Below the pieces are notes generated by a model that was not told the DNA's origin, did not search any database, and worked only from the letters and a program-made list of their open reading frames with translations. A stretch of 64,000 nt of DNA from Bacillus cereus group sp. RP43 (lineage in GTDB: Bacteria > Bacillota > Bacilli > Bacillales > Bacillaceae_G): the NCBI RefSeq assembly GCF_040459645.1, contig NZ_JARVHQ010000001.1, positions 372,001 to 436,000 of the forward strand, written 5' to 3'. The translations under genes were made by a program, and so were the position numbers. Below, piece after piece: positions 46,751 to 55,618 of this stretch. Numbering within the stretch: the stretch's first letter is position 1; each line of letters starts with the position of its first letter.

Positions 46751-46873
46751 TTGAAAGAAGGGGATGGGACTTTTACTAATAGTGACTTTGTTGAAAAGGT
46801 TTCAAGGCTTTATAAGAAGGATTTGGCGAAGCTTATTCAGCTTAGAAAAGAACAAATTAAAAAATCACCTTAA
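46751..46873 (+). CDS. Small 40-residue protein
   Basis: TTG start with GAGAGGAGGA seven bases upstream and a TATAAT box at 46723-46728; the product begins MKEGDGTFTNSDFVEKVSRL and ends in a basic helix (LAKLIQLRKEQIKKSP). The stop overlaps a hairpin. It is soluble and strongly helical, with no family I recognise. The strong ribosome binding site and own terminator make it a credible small gene missed by length cut-offs. Confidence 0.6.
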   Translation: MKEGDGTFTNSDFVEKVSRLYKKDLAKLIQLRKEQIKKSP

Positions 46874-46890
46874 CATTCATTAAGGTGATT
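46863..46890. terminator. Bidirectional terminator
   Basis: AATCACCTTA / TAAGGTGATT perfect stem between the 40-residue gene and the convergent ferritin gene. Confidence 0.7.
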
Positions 46891-46896
46891 AAAATA

Positions 46897-47403
46897 TTAC
46901 TCAGCTGGAGGCGTAAATGTACGTTTCTCTAATTCAGCATCTAGCATAAATAGTGCGTTTGAATCGCTTGTAATACGTTTTAATTTTTGAATGATGCTAT
47001 CGAATGAAGCTTCTTCTTCTACTTGCTCATCAACGAACCATTTTAAGAATGTAATTGTTGCATGCTCACGCTCATCCCAAGCGATATCAGATAAGTGATA
47101 AATACGTTTCGTTACTTCACGCTCGTGCTCAAGTGCTACTTCAAAAGCGTTCAATACAGATTCATATTCGTTATTTGGATTATCGAATCCAGTAATAATA
47201 GCGCGCTCACCGCGGTCATTAATATAGTTGTAAAGCTTCATTGCGTGGAAACGCTCTTCTTCAGCTTGTACAAGGAAAAAGTTAGCGAATCCATCATAGC
47301 TCTCGGCTGTACAGTAAGCAGCCATTGCCATATAAGCGTGGGCAGAGTAAAATTCAAAGTTCATTTGTTCATTTAATGCGTCGTGCAATTTTTTAGATAA
47401 CAT
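46897..47403 (-). CDS. ftnA: Ferritin
   Basis: Iron-storage ferritin of 168 residues forming a 24-subunit shell. Ferroxidase ligands are visible: Glu17 in NFEFYSAHAYMAMAAYC, Glu49/Glu50 with His53 in EEERFHAMKLY, Glu94 in ALEHEREVTK and Gln/Glu in WFVDEQVEEE. GGGGGAT precedes the ATG. It is transcribed alone; no Fur box is evident in the short upstream gap to MazG. Confidence 0.93.
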   Translation of the reverse strand: MLSKKLHDALNEQMNFEFYSAHAYMAMAAYCTAESYDGFANFFLVQAEEERFHAMKLYNYINDRGERAIITGFDNPNNEYESVLNAFEVALEHEREVTKRIYHLSDIAWDEREHATITFLKWFVDEQVEEEASFDSIIQKLKRITSDSNALFMLDAELEKRTFTPPAE

Positions 47404-47456
47404 AAAATCCCCCTTATTATTGTGACAAGAATATTATACCATAATTGATAATATTC

Positions 47457-47780
47457 TCATTTGAGTGCTTCAAACCTTTTCGAAAGCTTTGTGACGTGTG
47501 CGTCCATAATGTCTTGTAAATCCAAATCATATTTTTGCGAAAGAATAATAAGGTTAGAAAGTACATCACCAAGTTCTTCTTTTAGTTCTTGTTTTAGCTC
47601 TTCTTCTGTTTTCGCATCTTCATCAGGACGATCGCGGCCGATTTCAATAGCGCGAACAACTCGTGAAACTTCTCCAACTTCTTCAGTTAAGAAATTTAAG
47701 CGAATAAAGGCATTATACTGTGACCAGCTTCGTTTTTCGTAAAATTCCTCAACCCATCTTTGAAATGCAACGATATCCAT
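47457..47780 (-). CDS. MazG-like nucleotide pyrophosphohydrolase
   Basis: A 107-residue all-helical protein of the MazG superfamily, which hydrolyses (d)NTPs. Metal-binding acidic motif EEVGEVSR (about 33-40) and EELGDVLSNLI (about 68-78) follow the ExxE...ExxD pattern. It is a single-domain form rather than full MazG, so the substrate may be a damaged or unusual nucleotide. The GAGG upstream sets the ATG. It is divergent from the LOG gene. Confidence 0.85.
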   Translation of the reverse strand: MDIVAFQRWVEEFYEKRSWSQYNAFIRLNFLTEEVGEVSRVVRAIEIGRDRPDEDAKTEEELKQELKEELGDVLSNLIILSQKYDLDLQDIMDAHVTKLSKRFEALK

Positions 47781-47853
47781 TTCTTCCTCATCCCCTCAAT
47801 ATGTTGTACAATGTCAATTGTATCATAACAATATATAGTTTCGGGGTGTAGGA

Positions 47854-48432
47854 ATGAGAAAGATTTGTGTGTTTGCAGGTTCCAATTTAGGGGAGAGACC
47901 AGAGTTTAAAGAGCAGGCAATCCAGTTAGGGAAAATGTTTGTTGAGAACGACTATGAGCTCGTATACGGTGGTTCATGCGTTGGATTAATGGGAGAAGTA
48001 GCAAACGAAGTTCTTCGTTTAGGTGGACGTGTAACAGGTGTTATGCCGCGTGGTCTATTTCGAGGAGAAATCGTACATACAGGATTAACAGAATTAATTG
48101 AAGTAGAAACGATGCATGAGCGTAAGGCGAAAATGGCAGAGCTTGCGGATGCTTTCATTGCATTACCAGGCGGATATGGAACGTTTGAAGAGCTCTTTGA
48201 AGTAGTATGTTGGTCACAAATTGGTATACATAATAAGCCGGTTGGTTTATTGAACATAAAAGACTTTTACGGACCAATTTTGCAAATGGTTGAACGGGCA
48301 GCAGAAGAAGGCTTTATGAATCCATCGAATAAAGAGTTAATTGTTTCCGCAGAGACGGCAGATAAACTAATTCATGAAATCCAAAATTACGAGCGTCCTG
48401 TCTTGGGGACGAAGTGGAAGCAATTATCATAG
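47854..48432 (+). CDS. LOG-family protein (cytokinin riboside monophosphate phosphoribohydrolase type)
   Basis: A 192-residue Rossmann-like enzyme: FAGSNLGERPEF, YGGSCVGLMGEVA, ETMHERKAKMAELADAFIAL and PGGYGTFEELFE, the last two holding the catalytic Arg and Glu. LOG proteins cleave nucleoside 5'-monophosphates to base and ribose 5-phosphate. It resembles B. subtilis YvdD. GGGGTGTAGGA precedes the ATG. A terminator follows. Confidence 0.9.
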   Translation: MRKICVFAGSNLGERPEFKEQAIQLGKMFVENDYELVYGGSCVGLMGEVANEVLRLGGRVTGVMPRGLFRGEIVHTGLTELIEVETMHERKAKMAELADAFIALPGGYGTFEELFEVVCWSQIGIHNKPVGLLNIKDFYGPILQMVERAAEEGFMNPSNKELIVSAETADKLIHEIQNYERPVLGTKWKQLS

Positions 48433-48457
48433 TACTTTTTTATAGCGATTTATAGAA

Positions 48458-48495
48458 ACACATGTCTTTTTTATCGTAAAAAGACATGTGTTTTT
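48458..48495 (+). terminator. Terminator after LOG gene
   Basis: ACACATGTCTTTTT / AAAAAGACATGTGT stem followed by T. Confidence 0.85.
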
Positions 48496-48796
48496 AATTT
48501 GGTTAAATTTATTGATAGTGAGATGTGAAATCGTTGGAAGAGGGGAAGTAGATGGAGGTATGTTTGATGATTTAAAAAAAGAACATCTGAATAAAAGGTG
48601 AGTAAGGAAGTATTGAGTGACATAGAATTGTTTCGTTAAAGGGGAGCAGATTGTGGACGTTAGCGAATGTTATTTATGAAGTTAATAGAGGTTTTTTTAA
48701 TCGAAATCAGAATAAATTTTATAGATGTAATCCTTCGGGAATTTTTAATCAGCTATGTATCATAATCTAATCATTAAAATGAAAATTGGAGGAGAA
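48496..48796. other. Intergenic region with no supported gene
   Basis: Only short frames occur (for example a 13-codon frame at about 48560-48601 next to GGAGGT). I see no RNA gene, repeat or coding remnant I can name. Confidence 0.5.
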
Positions 48797-49306
48797 ATGA
48801 GCATGGGTCGTTCTGTATTAAAAATGTATAACTACCACTTATGGGCAAATGAAGTTATTTTAAATCGCTTAAAAGAACTACCGCAAGACATTTTCCATAA
48901 GGAAGTTAAGAGTGGTTTTTCTTCGGTGGCAAAAGTAATGTCTCACATATACCTCACAGATTTAGCCTGGCTTGAGATTATTTCTGGTAAAAGCATGAGT
49001 GATGCAATGGTACAAACAGACCGATTGAAAGAACAGCTGGAAACAAAAAATATTGAGGAAATGGAAGGTAATTTTTATGAATTATCTAAACGATATAAAG
49101 AACTTTTAAGTAGTCAACAAGATTATGAAAAAGTATTTAAGGTTGATAATCCATATGCGGGGCACCTGGATACTACGGTTTCTGAAACAATATTACACAT
49201 CGTCACCCACGGAGCATATCACCGTGGGAATATAGCCACAATGTTGCGGCAAATGGGTCATACCTCTGTTATGCAAGATTTTGGACTATTTCTATATTCA
49301 AAATGA
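48797..49306 (+). CDS. DinB-family protein
   Basis: Four-helix-bundle metalloprotein of about 169 residues. The metal-binding His triad fits MSHIYLTDLAWLE (first His) and IVTHGAYHRGNIATML (second and third His). DinB/YfiT proteins act as thiol-dependent enzymes or are of unknown function. TTGGAGGAG lies before ATGAGCATG, so the start may be 48797 or 48803. Confidence 0.88.
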   Translation: MSMGRSVLKMYNYHLWANEVILNRLKELPQDIFHKEVKSGFSSVAKVMSHIYLTDLAWLEIISGKSMSDAMVQTDRLKEQLETKNIEEMEGNFYELSKRYKELLSSQQDYEKVFKVDNPYAGHLDTTVSETILHIVTHGAYHRGNIATMLRQMGHTSVMQDFGLFLYSK

Positions 49307-49395
49307 ATTCTTTTTATTTACCATAGGATATGGGTTTTTGTGATGTTTTTGGGGACTGCTTTTATTAGTGATTTAAGCTTAATTATGTAATATAG

Positions 49396-49433
49396 AATAA
49401 AGGCATTCCCTATTATTTCGGAATGCCTTTATT
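49396..49433 (-). terminator. Hairpin overlapping the end of the small membrane protein gene
   Basis: AATAAAGGCATTCC / GGAATGCCTTTATT stem spanning the stop codon at 49413-49415. Confidence 0.65.
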
Positions 49434-49610
49434 GTTATTGTTAGTTTGTTTTTTATACAGGTACCAGCCACCCCAGCCGCCACCAATTGCTACAACAACG
49501 AGGAAAGCATAGTCTTTAACCTCGATACGTATATTGAAAATATTAGCTATAAGTAAGACAACCCCAACTGTTATTAACGCAAAAAATGCTCTAATTAAGT
49601 AGTCTTTCAA
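49413..49610 (-). CDS. Small two-helix membrane protein
   Basis: About 65 residues from a TTG start (GGGAGTGG eight bases upstream), or 71 from an ATG at 49628 that has no ribosome binding site. Two hydrophobic helices (IRAFFALITVGVVLLIANIF and DYAFLVVVAIGGGWGGWYLY) are followed by a polar KKQTNNNNKGIPK tail. I do not recognise the family. Upstream (49629-49848) is gene-free. Confidence 0.6.
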   Translation of the reverse strand: MKDYLIRAFFALITVGVVLLIANIFNIRIEVKDYAFLVVVAIGGGWGGWYLYKKQTNNNNKGIPK

Positions 49611-49848
49611 CTGAACCACTCCCGCCATTTAAGTAGTAAATGATGAATATGGAAAAGCTTTTTTGGATCTATTTTACTAAAGGGTGTTTCCTATATTTTA
49701 ACATAAAAGAGATTGTAATATATTGATAAAAGTAGTGGGGAGGTGTGTTAATATTGTCGTGTTTTGTCGATAAGTCGATATAATTGGGAAATCGCTGATA
49801 TAATTTCATGTACTTTCATGCGCGGCAACTTCATAGAAAAAAGCGACT

Positions 49849-50610
49849 CTGAACGAGCCGCTTCCGCTTTAAGTTGATATCCAGCTCCAGCGGCTAGAAC
49901 AGTCGGTTGTTTCACTCCTTCATTCGAGGCAAAAAGCGCCTCGTAATCAGGAGTTCCAACACCCTCCTGTTCTGAACGAGCCGCTTCCGCTTTAAGTTGA
50001 TATCCAGCTCCAGCGGCTAGAACAGTCGGTTGTTTCACTCCTTCATTCGAGGCAAAAAGCGCCTCGTAATCAGGAGTTCCAACACCCTCCTGTTCTGAAC
50101 GAGCCGCTTCCGCTTTAAGTTGATATCCAGCTCCAGCGGCTAGAACAGTCGGTTGTTTCACTCCTTCATTCGAGGCAAAAAGCGCCTCGTAATCAGGAGT
50201 TCCAACACCCTCCTGTTCTGAACGAGCCGCTTCCGCTTTAAGTTGATATCCAGCTCCAGCGGCTAGAACAGTCGGTTGTTTCACTCCTTCATTCGAGGCA
50301 AAAAGCGCCTCGTAATCAGGAGTTCCAACACCCTCCTGTTCTGAACGAGCCGCTTCCGCTTTAAGTTGATATCCAGCTCCAGCGGCTAGAACAGTCGGTT
50401 GTTTCACTCCTTCATTCGAGGCAAAAAGCGCCTCGTAATCAGGAGTTCCAACACCCTCCTGTTCTGAACGAGCCGCTTCCGCTTTAAGTATTATCCAGCT
50501 TCAGCGGCTAGAATCTCCGGTCATTTCGCTCTCTCGCTCGAAGCAAAAAGCGCCTCTTCGTCAGGAGCTCCAATGCCCTCCTGTTCTGAGCAAGTCACCT
50601 CCGCTTTTAA
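49849..50610 (+). repeat. Tandem array of a 123-bp repeat, five identical units plus a divergent sixth
   Basis: Unit starts (GAACGAGCCGCTTCCGCTTT) recur at 49851, 49974, 50097, 50220, 50343 and 50466, exactly 123 bases apart; the first five units read as identical and the sixth diverges (CAAGTCACCTCC at its end). Each unit holds inverted segments such as AGCTCCAGCGGCTAG and GCAAAAAGCGC. A related single copy lies at 9024-9146 and an end fragment at 51237-51264. Because 123 is three times 41, a long minus-strand frame stays open across the array, but it has no gene-like features. Confidence 0.93.
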
Positions 50611-50615
50611 ATCTA

Positions 50616-51056
50616 TTATTGATTCAAGAACGCACGTAGCATCCAAGCGTGTTTTTCTAGTTCTGTGTAGATTCCTAATAGTAGGTCAGATGTCATTTCG
50701 TCGTCAGATTCTTGAGCGATTTCCATGCCTTTTTTCAGTTCGACTAGCATCATTTCGTAGTCTTTCATGATTGCTTCGACCATCCCTTCTGCAGTTTCTC
50801 CGTAAGCCGCTTCTTGAATAGAAGATAATTCTAAGTACTCTTTCATTGTTGCTACTGGTTTACCGCCAATTGCTAAAATGCGTTCTGCAATTTCATCGAT
50901 GTGAGTAGCTGATTCTGTGTAAAGTTCTTCGAATTTCTCGTGTAATGTGAAGAATTGAGGTCCTTTTACGTACCAATGGAAGTTGTGTAATTTTGTAAAT
51001 AAAACGCTCCAGTTTGCTACTTGTTTGTTTAATGCTTCGATTACTTGTTTGTTCAT
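50616..51056 (-). CDS. dps: Dps-family ferritin-like mini-ferritin
   Basis: Dodecameric iron-binding, peroxide-consuming protein of 146 residues. The inter-subunit ferroxidase residues are in [20 protein letters not shown] (His, His and Asp/Glu positions) and [17 protein letters not shown]. Size and sequence type fit the Dlp proteins of the B. cereus group. ATG 51056 follows AAAAGGAGA. A perfect PerR box upstream indicates peroxide-inducible expression. Confidence 0.94.
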   Translation of the reverse strand: MNKQVIEALNKQVANWSVLFTKLHNFHWYVKGPQFFTLHEKFEELYTESATHIDEIAERILAIGGKPVATMKEYLELSSIQEAAYGETAEGMVEAIMKDYEMMLVELKKGMEIAQESDDEMTSDLLLGIYTELEKHAWMLRAFLNQ

Positions 51057-51102
51057 TATGATCAATCTCCTTTTGAGTTGTTATGTTATATCAATTACTA
51101 AT

Positions 51103-51117
51103 TTATAATTATTATAA
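51103..51117 (-). promoter_or_regulatory. PerR box upstream of dps
   Basis: TTATAATTATTATAA is a perfect match to the 15-bp PerR consensus TTATAATNATTATAA, 47 bases before the dps start. Confidence 0.88.
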
Positions 51118-51186
51118 TCTAGTAATTTGTATAAATCAACCCTTTTGCTGGAATTAATTTGAACAAATTATGAACTGTTGTAAATA

Positions 51187-51222
51187 AAAATCCCTATTAC
51201 TGTGAAGTAATAGGGATTTTGT
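51187..51222. terminator. Terminator after AGCS copy 2
   Basis: AAAATCCCTATTAC / GTAATAGGGATTTT perfect stem, with T on both sides. A 28-base fragment of the 123-bp repeat lies between it and the gene (51237-51264). Confidence 0.85.
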
Positions 51223-51267
51223 TTGATATATAGCTCCTGCTCTGAACGAGCTACTTGCGCTTTTATA

Positions 51268-52701
51268 TTATACAGCTTTTTTATTTTCTTCTACATCCTG
51301 TCCATCCCAACACTCTGTATTCTTTAAGCCAGGGATAGAGCTTGCAACGAAAACAGGATCTTTTCCTTGTTTCTTTTGCTTTATATAGTCTACTAATGCC
51401 GCATAGGCGAACTTGCTAAGGAATGAGATGGCAATTAAGTTTGTAAATACCATTAGTCCCATAAAGAAATCAGCTAAACTCCAAACTGTTTGAAGGGCAG
51501 CGATTGATCCGAAGAACACCATTCCGACAACTGCAACACGATAAATCATTAACCAGGTTTTGCTTTCTTTAATGAATGCGATGTTTGTTTCACCATAATA
51601 GTAGTTTCCTAGTAAGGAACTGAAAGCAAATAGGAAAATAATAATCGCTAAGAAAGTACTTGCCCACGGTCCAATTTGTGAACTTAATGCTTGTTGTGTT
51701 AATTCAATACCTTCTAAATTTGATCCTTTGTAAAGTCCAGAACATAATACGATAAATGCTGTTGATGTACATACTAAGAATGTATCTACGAAAACACCTA
51801 ATGCTTGAACAAGTCCTTGTTTTACAGGGTGAGATACATCTGACGTTGCTGCTGCGTTAGGAGAGCTTCCCATACCAGCTTCAGTCGCGAATAAACCGCG
51901 CTGGATTCCGAACTTGATTGCTGCTCCAATACCACCAGCGATGGCTTGGTCTAAACCGAATGCACTGTTAAATATTTCTATAAAAATGCTTGGTAACATA
52001 TTGAAGTTGTTAATAACGACAAAAACAGCCACACCAATATAAATGATTGCCATTGGAGGAACGATCATTTCTGTAATACGTGAAATGCTCTTAATACCGC
52101 CAAAAATAATAACTGCAACTAATAAAGCTAATAGAGCTCCTACGATCGTTCGCTCTAGTCCAAAAGCATTTTCAAACGCTATCGTTACTGTATTTGCTTG
52201 TACTGAATTGAAAATTAATCCGTATGCAACTGTAATGAGAAGTGAAAACCAGATGCCCATCCAGCGTTTGTTTAACCCTTTTTCCATGTAATATGCTGGT
52301 CCACCACGGAATCTGCTTCCATCTTTTACTTTATAAATTTGCGCGAGCGTACATTCTACAAAACTAGTAGCTGCTCCGAGAATAGCGATAAACCACATCC
52401 AAAATATTGCGCCAGGTCCGCCCATTGAAATTGCTAGTGCTACACCAGCTAAGTTCCCGATACCAATACGTGCAGCTGCACTTAAGCAAAATGCTTGGAA
52501 TGGAGAGATGCTATCTTTTTTCTTTTCTTTTCGATTGAACCCTTTACTAATTAAACTGACCATTTCACCGAAATGAGTAATTTGGACAAATTTTAATTTA
52601 AAAGAGAAATAAAGACCGAAGCCGATTAACATTGCAATAAGAATATATGACCATAAAATATTATTCGTTGCCTCAAGGAATCTGCTAAAGATATCAACCA
52701 T
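51268..52701 (-). CDS. Sodium/alanine (AGCS family) symporter, copy 2
   Basis: Paralogue of the symporter at 42218, 477 residues from the ATG at 52701 (AAAGGA upstream; the GTG at 52710 is too close). Same family blocks: FQAFCLSAAARIGIGNLAGV and RGLFATEAGMGSSPNAAAT. The C terminus ends VEENKKAV. The two copies are about three-quarters alike by eye, and the dps, nucleoside transporter and other genes lie between them, so this is not a simple tandem duplication. Confidence 0.92.
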   Translation of the reverse strand: MVDIFSRFLEATNNILWSYILIAMLIGFGLYFSFKLKFVQITHFGEMVSLISKGFNRKEKKKDSISPFQAFCLSAAARIGIGNLAGVALAISMGGPGAIFWMWFIAILGAATSFVECTLAQIYKVKDGSRFRGGPAYYMEKGLNKRWMGIWFSLLITVAYGLIFNSVQANTVTIAFENAFGLERTIVGALLALLVAVIIFGGIKSISRITEMIVPPMAIIYIGVAVFVVINNFNMLPSIFIEIFNSAFGLDQAIAGGIGAAIKFGIQRGLFATEAGMGSSPNAAATSDVSHPVKQGLVQALGVFVDTFLVCTSTAFIVLCSGLYKGSNLEGIELTQQALSSQIGPWASTFLAIIIFLFAFSSLLGNYYYGETNIAFIKESKTWLMIYRVAVVGMVFFGSIAALQTVWSLADFFMGLMVFTNLIAISFLSKFAYAALVDYIKQKKQGKDPVFVASSIPGLKNTECWDGQDVEENKKAV

Positions 52702-52881
52702 ATAATACACTTCCTTTTTTTCGTAATAAGAAAATTATATGCAAAAAATATACCAGAATCAATTTTTCTAAAAATGATGTTACTTAAATGTGTTTTATGT
52801 TATGATTATGTTACATCGTAATATTTTTAGAATTATTTACATTTTAAAAAACTAAATTTAAAGCGAGAAAGAGGGGATAAT

Positions 52882-53055
52882 TTGAAAGAAGAAACTTTAT
52901 TGAAAGTAAGTCTCGAGAGTTTGAAAATGAGAAATAGTATCTTTTTTATCAGTACATCTTTAAGTATCTTTTTAGGAGCGACTTATTATTACAATAAAAG
53001 ATTTCCAAATCACAGATATCCCGAATGGTTAGAATTTCTAAAATTAGTTGGTTGA
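52882..53055 (+). CDS. Small 57-residue membrane protein
   Basis: TTG start with GAGGGGATAA directly upstream; the product starts MKEETLLKVSLESLKMRNSI, has one hydrophobic helix (about 20-36, FFISTSLSIFLGATYYY) and ends NHRYPEWLEFLKLVG. It precedes the KhtTU antiporter genes by 56 bases in the same direction. It does not resemble KhtS. No family recognised; too short for usual gene calling. Confidence 0.55.
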   Translation: MKEETLLKVSLESLKMRNSIFFISTSLSIFLGATYYYNKRFPNHRYPEWLEFLKLVG

Positions 53056-53110
53056 AGAAAAGAAAGAAAAACAGAAAATTTAAACAAAAATTGTTGAGGA
53101 GGAGCTAAAT

Positions 53111-53608
53111 ATGAATATTAGAGAAAGTGAACTTCCAGGTATTGGTTATAAGTTTCAAATCGTTACGAAAGGTAACGAAAAAATGGTGATTGTTATTCAT
53201 GATGATGGGCGCAGAGAAATGTATCATTTCGATTCAGACCATGAAGAAAGTCTTTCAAGTATTTTATTGCGTGACTCAGAGGCAAGACAAATTGCAGCAA
53301 TATTAGGTGGAATGGTATATAAGCCTAGGGCATTAGAAAATGTTGAGATGGTCTTTGAAGGTTTAGCAATTGAGTGGTTCAAAGTGGAGAATGAAGCTCT
53401 AGCAATTGGAAAAACAATTGGTGATCTTGAAATAAGAAAAACATATAGCGTAACGATAATTGCAGTTATGAAAAAGAACATGAAAAAGCTATTTAATCCA
53501 GGGCCAGACACGGTGATTGAAGAAGGAGATATGCTTGTAGTTTCTGGTGAGAGAGAAGAAATTAAAAAGATTATTAATGAATTACTTTCGAATAGGGGGA
53601 CTGACTAG
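53111..53608 (+). CDS. khtT: KhtT-like regulatory subunit of K+/H+ antiporter
   Basis: Soluble peripheral subunit of 165 residues with an N-terminal region (1-75) and a C-terminal RCK_C/TrkA-C ligand-binding domain (about 80-160, IGKTIGDLEIRKTYSVTIIA and EEGDMLVVSGEREEI). KhtT gates the KhtU antiporter, with c-di-AMP as a known ligand in B. subtilis. TTGAGGAGGAG precedes the ATG. The next ATG begins on the base after its stop. Confidence 0.92.
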   Translation: MNIRESELPGIGYKFQIVTKGNEKMVIVIHDDGRREMYHFDSDHEESLSSILLRDSEARQIAAILGGMVYKPRALENVEMVFEGLAIEWFKVENEALAIGKTIGDLEIRKTYSVTIIAVMKKNMKKLFNPGPDTVIEEGDMLVVSGEREEIKKIINELLSNRGTD

Positions 53609-54808
53609 ATGGATACTTTAATTTTTGAAGTTGGTACAGCTTTAGTTTTAGTAGCAATTGCAGCAGTAATTGCTGGAAAGTTTAAATTCTCAGTAATTCC
53701 TTTTCTAATCGTTCTTGGCATGTTAGTAGGGCCACACGCGCCGACAATAGGTGTTATCGATCTTAAATTTATTGAAAGTGCAAGTGTGATATCCTTTCTT
53801 GGAAGGATTGGCGTTCTGTTCCTTCTTTTCTATCTAGGATTAGAGTTTTCGATGAAAAAACTAATTAAATCTGGACGTTCTATCGCGATTGGCGGAACAA
53901 TCTATATTTTAATTAACTTTTCACTAGGATTATTATACGGATTTATAATGGGATTCCCGTTACTCGAAATCTTAATTATTGCGGGTATTATTACGATTTC
54001 TTCTAGTGCCATCGTTGCAAAAGTGTTAGTTGATTTAAGAAGAACTGGTAATAATGAAACCGAATTAATTTTAGGAATTATTATGTTTGAAGATATATTC
54101 CTTGCTGTATATTTATCAGTAGTTTCTGGCTTAGTTCTTGGGGATCACGCTTCGTTCTTAGGTGCTCTCACTTCAATTGGAATTGCTTTAGGATATATGC
54201 TGCTATTCTTCGTAGTAGCTAGAAAGGCTACGCCGTTATTAAATAAATTGTTGAATATTAGTTCAGATGAAATCTTTATTATTGTAGTATTTGCTTCGTT
54301 GTTCTTTATCGCTGGTTTTTCAGAAACAATTCACGTTGCAGAAGCAATCGGAGCACTTCTTTTAGGATTAGTTTTCTCTGAGACAGAGCATAGTGATCGA
54401 ATTGAGCATCTTGTTGTTCCATTTAGAGACTTTTTCGGAGCTATCTTCTTCTTCAGTTTCGGATTAAGTATAGATCCGTTCTCATTGGGCGGAGCAATCT
54501 GGTTAACGTTAGGTGCTGTACTTCTGACGATAATCGGAAACTTTGTGGCAGGGATGATTGCAGGACGACAAGCTGGATTATCTCATAAAGCATCAACAAA
54601 TATTGGATTAACAATCGTTTCAAGGGGAGAATTCTCAATCATTATGGCTAATATCGGTATCGCGGGTGGTTTAATGTCGGTATTGAAACCATTCTCAGCA
54701 CTATATGTGCTTATACTGTCTATTTTAGGTCCGCTTCTAACGAAAGAGTCAAAGAATGTATATAAATTTTTAAATAAAATCTTTAAGTGGGATACGAAGG
54801 CAAACTAA
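53609..54808 (+). CDS. khtU: KhtU-like K+/H+ antiporter (CPA2 family)
   Basis: Monovalent cation:proton antiporter-2 protein of 399 residues with about twelve helices. Family segments are PFLIVLGMLVGPHAPTIGVI, LGLEFSMKKLIKSG and FEDIFLAVYLSVVSGL, containing the ion-binding Asp region. It exports potassium and helps with pH and osmotic balance. No C-terminal TrkA domain is fused, consistent with a separate KhtT. Start ATG 53609 abuts khtT. Confidence 0.93.
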   Translation: MDTLIFEVGTALVLVAIAAVIAGKFKFSVIPFLIVLGMLVGPHAPTIGVIDLKFIESASVISFLGRIGVLFLLFYLGLEFSMKKLIKSGRSIAIGGTIYILINFSLGLLYGFIMGFPLLEILIIAGIITISSSAIVAKVLVDLRRTGNNETELILGIIMFEDIFLAVYLSVVSGLVLGDHASFLGALTSIGIALGYMLLFFVVARKATPLLNKLLNISSDEIFIIVVFASLFFIAGFSETIHVAEAIGALLLGLVFSETEHSDRIEHLVVPFRDFFGAIFFFSFGLSIDPFSLGGAIWLTLGAVLLTIIGNFVAGMIAGRQAGLSHKASTNIGLTIVSRGEFSIIMANIGIAGGLMSVLKPFSALYVLILSILGPLLTKESKNVYKFLNKIFKWDTKAN

Positions 54809-54815
54809 ATTTTTA

Positions 54816-54858
54816 AAAATAAAAGTACAAGATATTTACCGCTTGTACTTTTATTTTT
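54816..54858 (+). terminator. Terminator after khtU
   Basis: AAAATAAAAGTACAAG / CTTGTACTTTTATTTT stem followed by TT. Confidence 0.85.
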
Positions 54859-54885
54859 TGCAATGAAAACAGTAAAGAGAGGTAA

Positions 54886-55482
54886 ATGATGTTAGGAGAG
54901 TTGATTCATTCAGTTTTAGTTTTTCTAGAAGGACTTGGTTATTGGGGAATTATGCTTGGATTGATGTTAGAGGTTATTCCAAGTGAAATCGTATTGTCTT
55001 ATGCAGGCTATTTAGTATCAACAGGAAGCATTACATTTTGGGGTGCTGTTGCGTTCGGTACGATTGGCGGTGTAATCGCACAGCTATTTATTTATTGGAT
55101 CGGTCGATACGGAGGAAGACCTGTTCTTGAGCGATATGGAAAATATATTTTGATTCAGAAGAAACATATTGATTATGCGGAAGCGTGGTTTAATCGTTAT
55201 GGAACTGGTGTTATCTTTACCGCACGTTTTATTCCCGTTGTGCGTCATGCTATTTCGATACCAGCAGGTATTGCGAAAATGTCACATGCTAAGTTTATTA
55301 CGCTAACTACATTAGCTGTTATTCCATGGTCAATTGTATTTGTATATTTAGGCTTTAAATTAGGATCAGAGTGGGAAAGTATTAATAAAGTAGCTGGGCC
55401 ATATGTGAAATATTTTGCGCTTGCTGCTATTGTTTGTGCAATTGGTTATTTTATCTTTAAAAAAATGATGAAAAAAAAGTGA
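54886..55482 (+). CDS. DedA-family membrane protein
   Basis: A 198-residue protein of the DedA/VTT family, several of which flip undecaprenyl phosphate or phosphatidylethanolamine. LEVIPSEIVLSYAGYL near 30, the GAxxG-like IGGVIAQLFIYWIGRYGG and the conserved FTARFIPVVRHAISIPAGIA block (Arg residues and the re-entrant motif) are present. GAGAGG lies upstream of ATGATG, so the start may be 54886 or 54889. A terminator follows. Confidence 0.9.
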   Translation: MMLGELIHSVLVFLEGLGYWGIMLGLMLEVIPSEIVLSYAGYLVSTGSITFWGAVAFGTIGGVIAQLFIYWIGRYGGRPVLERYGKYILIQKKHIDYAEAWFNRYGTGVIFTARFIPVVRHAISIPAGIAKMSHAKFITLTTLAVIPWSIVFVYLGFKLGSEWESINKVAGPYVKYFALAAIVCAIGYFIFKKMMKKK

Positions 55483-55488
55483 TTACGG

Positions 55489-55523
55489 AAAAAGAATCTA
55501 TGCTGACATAGATTCTTTTTTAT
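55489..55523 (+). terminator. Terminator after DedA gene
   Basis: AAAAAGAATCTATG / CATAGATTCTTTTT stem. Confidence 0.85.
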
Positions 55524-55618
55524 TGTCATTTTTTAAAGGGTGAAAGGGTATGTTTAATATTTTACATATTGTGGCATACATATAGGAAAAGGGAATTTGG
55601 AAAGGAGATTATAGAGAA

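Noticed and set aside
49748..50407. A 219-codon minus-strand open frame made of 41-residue repeats across the tandem array
   Set aside because: It stays open only because the unit is 123 bases. There is no ribosome binding site, the units are identical at the DNA level, and related single copies elsewhere do not keep the frame.
49849..50610. Array considered as CRISPR
   Set aside because: Units abut each other without variable spacers and are 123 bases long; no cas genes are present.
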